A model generated the notes under the pieces. The model was not told the origin of the DNA. It worked only from the letters and a program-made list of their open reading frames with translations, and did no database searches. Below, piece after piece: positions 6,634 to 9,978 of a stretch of 9,978 nucleotides of DNA; within the stretch, counting starts at the first letter, position 1, and every line of letters begins with the position of its first letter. The DNA comes from Thermosulfurimonas sp. (GTDB taxonomy: Bacteria; Desulfobacterota; Thermodesulfobacteria; Thermodesulfobacteriales; Thermodesulfobacteriaceae). The position numbers were made by a program, and so were the translations under genes. Location of the stretch: NCBI GenBank assembly GCA_015487645.1, contig WFPH01000026.1, positions 1 to 9,978 of the forward strand, given 5' to 3'.

Positions 6634-6667
6634 ATGAAGGGGGCAAAGAGCGAAAGGAGGTGAGAGG

Positions 6668-7087
6668 ATGCGAAAGGGAAGACTGGGAATGCTTCTCATG
6701 CTGGGGTTTTTCCTTGTGGCCTGCACCACCACTCAAGGGAGTGCCCCCTATCAGGGGGCCGGGCTTGGGGCGGCGGTGGGGGCCGTCTCCGGAGCCCTCC
6801 TTGACCATCACAATCCCTGGCGGGGAGCGGTCATCGGAGGGGCCATAGGGGCCACCCTGGGAGGAGGGTTGACCGCCATAAGCTCCCGGGCCAGCGTCGA
6901 AGCCGCCACCACTGGTCAGCAGGTGGTTTACCGGGAGGGTTCCACGGTGGTGGAAGCCACCCCGCTGGAATACAACCAGAAGACCTACTGCCACAAGGTA
7001 CATAAGCGAATCTGGCGAAACGGTCGCCTGGTCTCCGATCGCATTGAAGAGGTCTGCGAGGGGACCAAGACCGGAAATTACTACTAA
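6668..7087 (+). CDS. Glycine-zipper outer-membrane-type lipoprotein
   Basis: The 139-residue product starts with a lipoprotein signal peptide ending in lipobox LVAC, with C19 as the lipidated residue. Residues 29-70 form a glycine-zipper domain (GAGLGAAVGAVSGALL and GAVIGGAIGATLGGGL) of the OsmB/17-kDa surface-antigen kind, expected to insert in or pack against the membrane as a helical hairpin. The C-terminal ~50 residues are soluble, with C108 and C130 flanking basic KVHKRIWRNGRLVSD, and may form a disulfide. An excellent ribosome site AAAGGAGGTGA precedes the ATG. It is the first gene of an operon behind a candidate sigma54 promoter and upstream dyads, suggesting induction by the adjacent two-component pair. 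The exact role, such as envelope stress or barrier function, is not shown by sequence. Confidence 0.85.
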   Translation: MRKGRLGMLLMLGFFLVACTTTQGSAPYQGAGLGAAVGAVSGALLDHHNPWRGAVIGGAIGATLGGGLTAISSRASVEAATTGQQVVYREGSTVVEATPLEYNQKTYCHKVHKRIWRNGRLVSDRIEEVCEGTKTGNYY

Positions 7088-7099
7088 GGAGGTGAAGGG

Positions 7100-7459
7100 A
7101 TGCAGGGCATTAAAAAATGGGCCGTTTTTGGAACCTTGGGATTACTTCTTTTCCCTGGTCTAGGCACTGCTGACGCGAGACCTAAAAGAGTCCCTCCTGA
7201 GATACGACAGGATCTGCGAGAGGTGCGCTGGGATCGACGCGAACTTAGATGGGATCGGCAGAAATTACGTTGGGATCTGCGTGAGCTGAGACGAGACCTG
7301 CAGGATCCGCATCGGCGCTCCGGAGAAATAAGACACGACTGGCGCGAGACCCAAGAAGATTGGCGCGACTTTCTACGAGATCGACGGGAACTGAAACGTG
7401 ATCGGTGGAGGGCAAGAGAACACCTTAGGAAATGGTGCCAGAAGCGTATAAAGAAATAA
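7100..7459 (+). CDS. Exported Asp/Arg/Trp heptad-repeat protein
   Basis: The 119-residue product has a signal peptide (MQGIKKW, hydrophobic core, LGTADA) probably cleaved after residue 26. The mature part is almost entirely seven-residue repeats of the form D-[LR]-[RQ]-x-[LV]-R-[WR]. Five are contiguous at residues 38-72 (DLREVRW, DRRELRW, DRQKLRW, DLRELRR and a degenerate DLQDPHR). After a Pro/Gly break, five looser repeats run through residues 78-112, followed by a single cysteine, C113. This suggests two strongly basic, Trp-striped helices forming a hairpin or coiled coil. Similar DRRELRxD proteins occur as unnamed genes in Geobacter-like bacteria. The ATG has AAGGAGGTGA (7086-7095) starting at the stop of the previous gene. 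Function is unknown; binding to anionic surface polymers or acting as a Spy/ZraP-like chaperone are guesses. Confidence 0.85.
   Translation: MQGIKKWAVFGTLGLLLFPGLGTADARPKRVPPEIRQDLREVRWDRRELRWDRQKLRWDLRELRRDLQDPHRRSGEIRHDWRETQEDWRDFLRDRRELKRDRWRAREHLRKWCQKRIKK
7211..7315 (+). repeat. Five tandem 21-base units coding for heptads
   Basis: Five in-frame 21-base units each begin GAT or GAC and encode a D-x-R/Q-x-[LVP]-x-[WR] heptad. The DNA copies differ at many third positions (Arg is CGA, CGC, CGT, CGG or AGA), so the repeat is kept at protein level and the DNA duplication is old. There is no sign of recent expansion. Confidence 0.75.
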
Positions 7460-7484
7460 AAAATAACAAAAAGGAGGTAAAATC

Positions 7485-7853
7485 ATGAAAAGAAAACTTT
7501 TGCTGGCCAGTCTTTTAGGGGTATTTCTTTTCGGAGGAATGGGTTTTTCGGCCTCGCAGTCCGGGGGCAAAGTTTCAGGCAATCAGACGGTAGAAAATCA
7601 GGCTGAGCCCCGATGGGGTGGACCTCCTTGGGGTGGAGTCTGGCGGTACTGTCGGTGGGTAAATCCGGAAAGCCCCTCCTGCCGGGAGTTCATGAAGGCT
7701 CATAGAGAAAACTGGCAAAGAATGAGGGAACTCCGGGCGAAGATCCGGGAGGAGATGAGGGAATACTGTCAGAAAAATCATCGCGACAGATTTTGTCAGC
7801 ATATGGGGCCCCAGGGACCCTGCCCGGGGTGTGACTGGCATCGAGCAAACTAA
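7485..7853 (+). CDS. Exported Cys/His/Trp-rich small protein
   Basis: The 122-residue product has a signal peptide (MKRKLLLASLLGVFLFGG, probable cleavage after FSA, residue 23). A Gly/Trp/Pro segment (WGGPPWGGVWRYCRWV, 44-59) follows. Then comes a charged helix (68-95), and a C-terminus with a CPGC motif. Six cysteines (C56, C66, C95, C104, C113, C116) and histidines H73, H99, H106 and H119 could bind metal or form three disulfides. It is third in the sigma54-linked operon, 25 bases after the previous gene, with ribosome site AAGGAGGT. The size, export and position recall ZraP/Spy-type periplasmic chaperones under ZraSR-like control, but no LTxxQ motif is visible, so homology is not claimed. 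It overlaps the end of trpF by 4 bases. Confidence 0.83.
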   Translation: MKRKLLLASLLGVFLFGGMGFSASQSGGKVSGNQTVENQAEPRWGGPPWGGVWRYCRWVNPESPSCREFMKAHRENWQRMRELRAKIREEMREYCQKNHRDRFCQHMGPQGPCPGCDWHRAN

Positions 7854-8491
7854 CGCCTCCCCCCTTCAAGGGCCCGGAAGAGGGCCCGGAGTTTCTCCGG
7901 GTCCTTCCTCCCGGGCTCCTTTTCCACCCCGGAATTCACGTCCACCGCATAAGGTCTCACTTTGAGGATAGCTTCTCGAATATTGTCCGGACTTAGACCC
8001 CCGGCCAGGATGATCGGAACTCCAAAAGCCCGCGCCGCGACAGCCAGATCCCAGTTAAGGGTTCGACCTGTCCCTCCGTAAAGCCCTTCCACATAAGGCT
8101 CCAGCAGGATCCCCCTTACCACACCCCGGTAGGCTTCGATTCTCGGAAGATCTTTCCGGTCTTTCACCCTTAGAGCCTTGATCACCCTCGGAAAAAATCG
8201 CGCACACATCTCCGGGGATTCCTCACCATGGAACTGCACCAGATCCAGCCCTACATAGGAAACGATTTCGGCTACCTTTTCCGGAGACTCGTTCACGAAA
8301 ACCCCTACCGTGGTCACAAAAGGCGGAAGAACGGAAATGATCTTACGGACCTCTTCCGGCTCTACGTATCGCGGACTGCGAGGGTAAAAGATGAAGCCCA
8401 GCGCCGCGGCCCCGAGGGAGACCGCCAGTTGAGCTTCCTCGGCCCGGGCAAGACCACAAACCTTGACCCTTACACTCAGGTTCCCTTCCAT
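7850..8491 (-). CDS. trpF: Phosphoribosylanthranilate isomerase (TrpF)
   Basis: TrpF converts N-(5'-phosphoribosyl)anthranilate to CdRP in tryptophan synthesis and is a cytoplasmic (beta/alpha)8 barrel. Typical motifs are VKVCGLAR (9-16, catalytic base C12), LGFIFYPRSPRYV (31-43), VGVFVNE (62-68), VQFHGEE (85-91), YGGTGRTLNW (138-147), LAGGLSPDNI (162-171) and VDVNSGVEKEPG (183-194). The length, 213 residues, is normal. The segment that in Thermotoga maritima TrpF reads ILLDT, with catalytic acid D126, reads ILLEP here, so E131 replaces the aspartate. It stands alone, without other trp genes nearby. Its start is 14 bases from the divergent membrane-protein start and shows no clear ribosome site. 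A TATAAAG box lies just upstream. Confidence 0.93.
   Translation of the reverse strand: MEGNLSVRVKVCGLARAEEAQLAVSLGAAALGFIFYPRSPRYVEPEEVRKIISVLPPFVTTVGVFVNESPEKVAEIVSYVGLDLVQFHGEESPEMCARFFPRVIKALRVKDRKDLPRIEAYRGVVRGILLEPYVEGLYGGTGRTLNWDLAVAARAFGVPIILAGGLSPDNIREAILKVRPYAVDVNSGVEKEPGRKDPEKLRALFRALEGGRR
7881..7905. terminator. Strong GC-rich hairpin at the convergent operon end
   Basis: CCCGGAG-TTT-CTCCGGG (7885-7901) is a perfect seven-pair hairpin, and with one G-U pair the stem extends to about 11 pairs across 7881-7905. It lies about 30 bases past the stop of the Cys-rich protein gene, inside the 3' end of trpF. No T-run follows on the plus strand, so it is at best an atypical terminator or a 3'-end stabiliser of the plus-strand transcript. 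It could also be an accident of GC-rich coding sequence. Confidence 0.3.
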
Positions 8492-8505
8492 GTTATCTTT
8501 ATACC

Positions 8506-8784
8506 ATGAAGGATTGGAGGGAATATCTCTTCGGGGGCGTACTTCTTTTTTTCTTAAGCATTCGCTATTATCCCGGCCATTTTCACCGCACCCTTCTGGA
8601 AACTTCCAAATTTCTGGGGGCGGTTATCCTTTACGGTCTGGGATTCGCTTTCCTTTTCAAGTGGGTCCTACGCCAGTTTCTAAAGAAGGAACTTCTCTGG
8701 GAAAAATTCTTTAAAATTGCTCTTTGGGCCGCCGTCATCATGGCCTTAGGGGAGTCTCTACGTCATTACCTCAGGCCTTACTGA
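8506..8784 (+). CDS. Small inner-membrane protein of unknown function
   Basis: The 92-residue product has two or three predicted membrane helices, at about residues 7-20 (less certain), 35-54 and 68-82, separated by basic loops (RQFLKKE, RHYLRPY). No conserved enzymatic motif is seen. The ATG at 8506 is the only good start and lacks a Shine-Dalgarno site. Only 14 bases separate it from the divergent trpF start, with TTTATA four to nine bases ahead. Its stop overlaps the M16-family gene by 7 bases. It is boxed between two minus-strand genes, yet its frame is clean and its hydrophobic pattern is coherent, so it is probably real. Function is unknown. Confidence 0.65.
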   Translation: MKDWREYLFGGVLLFFLSIRYYPGHFHRTLLETSKFLGAVILYGLGFAFLFKWVLRQFLKKELLWEKFFKIALWAAVIMALGESLRHYLRPY

Positions 8785-9978
8785 ACCTCGGTCGGCTCCA
8801 GGATCACCAGTACATAAGCTTGATCGTTAAGGTATTTTCTGGCCACCTTCTGGACCTCTTCCCGGGAAACACTCCTGATTCCTTCCAGGTAACGGTAAAA
8901 ATAATTAAAGCCCAAACCCAGGGCCTCGTTCAGAGCTCGATCCATGGCCTGAGAAAGATTCGTCTGAAGCTCGGTCTCATAATTGCCGATGAGCCAATTC
9001 TTGGCCCGGGAAAGTTCCTCTTCCGTGATACCCCTCTCTTTCACCCGGGCGATTTCATTCCAGAGACCGAAAAGAGCTTCATCTTTTTTGTCCGGAGCAC
9101 AGGCGATGTAAAGGGCCATAGATCCGGTATTAACACCCAGAGTGAGAAAAGAGGTCACCGTATAGGCCAAAGCCTTCTCATCCCGCAAAGTCCGGAAGAG
9201 GCGGCCGCCCTGGCCAGCCAGCACTGCGTTCAGGACCTCCAGGGCATATCGATCCTCGTCCTTCAATCCTACTGCCCTAAAGCCTAAAAGGATGTGCGTT
9301 TGCTCCGCATTTTTGGAAACGGTGGTTATCCGGGGGCCATCAAGAGACGGGGGCTTCTGATCTTGAGGCAGAGGTTCCGGAGGAGCCTGCCAGTCGGAGA
9401 GGACCCTTTCCAGCTCCTTCAAAACCTTTTCTGGTTCCACATCTCCCACGATGGCCAGCACACCGGTATCAGGCCGCACATACCTGGCATACGCCCGGCG
9501 AAGGACTTCTCCGGAAAGCTTTTCAAAGAAATCCCGCGACCCGAGAACGTTCAGACCATAAGGATGGGGGGAAAACATGACCCGATAAAATTCTTTCAAA
9601 GCTACCTGTACCGGTTGATCCTCCTGCCGCAGGAGGGCCGAAATCAGCTCCGGTCGAGCCTTCTCCACCTCGGTCTCGGAAAAACTGGGCTCCCTCAGAA
9701 CCTCGAGGAATAAGGACAGCCCCTTCTCAAAGCCATCGGCCAGGAAAGTAGCCTCCAGACCGAAAGTATTCCTTCCCGAAAAACCTTTAATTTTCCCCCC
9801 CAGGGATTCCACTAGAGCCGCCAGTTCTTCTGCAGAGTGTTTGCGGGTAGCTCGCGGCCAAACAGTAACCAGGGCCCGGAAGAGCCCATTGGTTTCCGGA
9901 GTCTCAAACCGCAAACCTCCCGGGAAAACCAGAGCCAGCCCCACCGAAGGGACATCCCTTAAAGGCTGGATGATAACC
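8778..9978 (-). CDS. M16-family (pitrilysin-like) peptidase protein, R/Y-bearing half, 5' end outside the window
   Basis: The frame has no stop up to the right edge and reads VIIQPLRDVPSVGLALVFPGG there, so the GTG at 9944 is not the true start. The visible ~400 residues hold an M16 N-terminal-type domain and an M16_C-type domain. The zinc-binding HxxEH is absent: the aligned place reads NGLFRALVTVWPRATRKHS. The R/Y motif of the non-catalytic partner is present in RLFRTLRDEKALAYTV. It is therefore either the second half of a ~850-residue pitrilysin fusion or the non-catalytic subunit of an M16B pair, with an HxxEH subunit expected immediately beyond the right edge. M16 proteases degrade or process peptides, often in the periplasm. 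The edge hides any signal peptide. The end overlaps the small membrane-protein gene by 7 bases. Confidence 0.88.
   Translation of the reverse strand, partial: VIIQPLRDVPSVGLALVFPGGLRFETPETNGLFRALVTVWPRATRKHSAEELAALVESLGGKIKGFSGRNTFGLEATFLADGFEKGLSLFLEVLREPSFSETEVEKARPELISALLRQEDQPVQVALKEFYRVMFSPHPYGLNVLGSRDFFEKLSGEVLRRAYARYVRPDTGVLAIVGDVEPEKVLKELERVLSDWQAPPEPLPQDQKPPSLDGPRITTVSKNAEQTHILLGFRAVGLKDEDRYALEVLNAVLAGQGGRLFRTLRDEKALAYTVTSFLTLGVNTGSMALYIACAPDKKDEALFGLWNEIARVKERGITEEELSRAKNWLIGNYETELQTNLSQAMDRALNEALGLGFNYFYRYLEGIRSVSREEVQKVARKYLNDQAYVLVILEPTEVQ

Noticed and set aside
6448..6732. N-terminal extension of the exported OB-fold-like protein to an ATG at 6732
   Set aside because: The extension would hide a good signal peptide inside the protein, would cross both promoter motifs and the dyads, and would overlap the start of the divergent lipoprotein gene. 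The ATG-ATG at 6447 fits better.
6468..6848. 126-codon plus-strand frame covering the control region and the lipoprotein start
   Set aside because: It overlaps the lipoprotein gene in another frame, which has a lipobox and strong ribosome site, and its own translation has no coherent features.
7869..7890. Direct repeat GGGCCCGGA twice near the trpF end
   Set aside because: It encodes similar Arg/Leu/Phe residues in the C-terminal helix of TrpF and is explained by coding sequence.
1..9978. CRISPR array, tRNA/rRNA genes, insertion sequences or attachment sites
   Set aside because: No regularly spaced identical repeats, cloverleaf-like sequences, transposase motifs or terminal inverted repeats were found when reading both strands by eye.

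Overview
The window looks like a compact bacterial chromosome segment from an anaerobic, probably thermophilic member of the Desulfobacterota/Thermodesulfobacteriota. This is inferred from the gene set (heterodisulfide-reductase-like proteins, LarB, NtrC-family control, small DxR heptad proteins), Glu/Lys/Arg-rich proteins, moderately high GC and near-zero intergenic space. No rRNA, tRNA, CRISPR array, insertion sequence or phage gene was seen.

Layout. (1) 1-1518, minus strand: a gene joining a MerR-type DNA-binding head to an HdrC-like two-cluster ferredoxin domain, followed by an HdrB-like CCG protein with a 4-base overlap. The HdrB frame is interrupted by an in-frame TGA at 68-70, but the same frame continues to the window edge and encodes the family's last CxxC motif. 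(2) 1608-3515, plus strand: a helical protein of unknown function, larB (nickel-pincer cofactor synthesis) and a Nudix hydrolase, overlapping one another. (3) 3507-6447, minus strand: a small exported OB-fold-like protein, a membrane histidine kinase and an NtrC-type sigma54 activator. (4) 6448-6667: a 220-base divergent control region. (5) 6668-7853, plus strand: three small envelope proteins, namely a glycine-zipper lipoprotein, an exported Asp/Arg/Trp heptad-repeat protein and an exported Cys-rich protein. (6) 7850-8491, minus: trpF. (7) 8506-8784, plus: a small membrane protein. (8) 8778-9978, minus: an M16 peptidase-family protein that runs off the right edge.

The most coherent system is regions 3-5. 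The control region carries a -24/-12 (sigma54) promoter motif facing each way, and two inverted repeats between them whose centres are 21 bases (two helical turns) apart. One promoter faces the exported protein-kinase-activator operon and the other faces the three envelope-protein genes. The wiring resembles the E. coli ZraSR/ZraP envelope-stress module, but the output proteins are different and mostly unrecognised. The inferred circuit is that the kinase senses a periplasmic condition, phosphorylates the activator, and the activator bound at the shared dyads switches on both its own operon and the envelope proteins.

The second interesting locus is the MerR-HdrC/HdrB pair, where a DNA-binding domain is covalently joined to an electron-transfer module and sits divergent to the larB operon.
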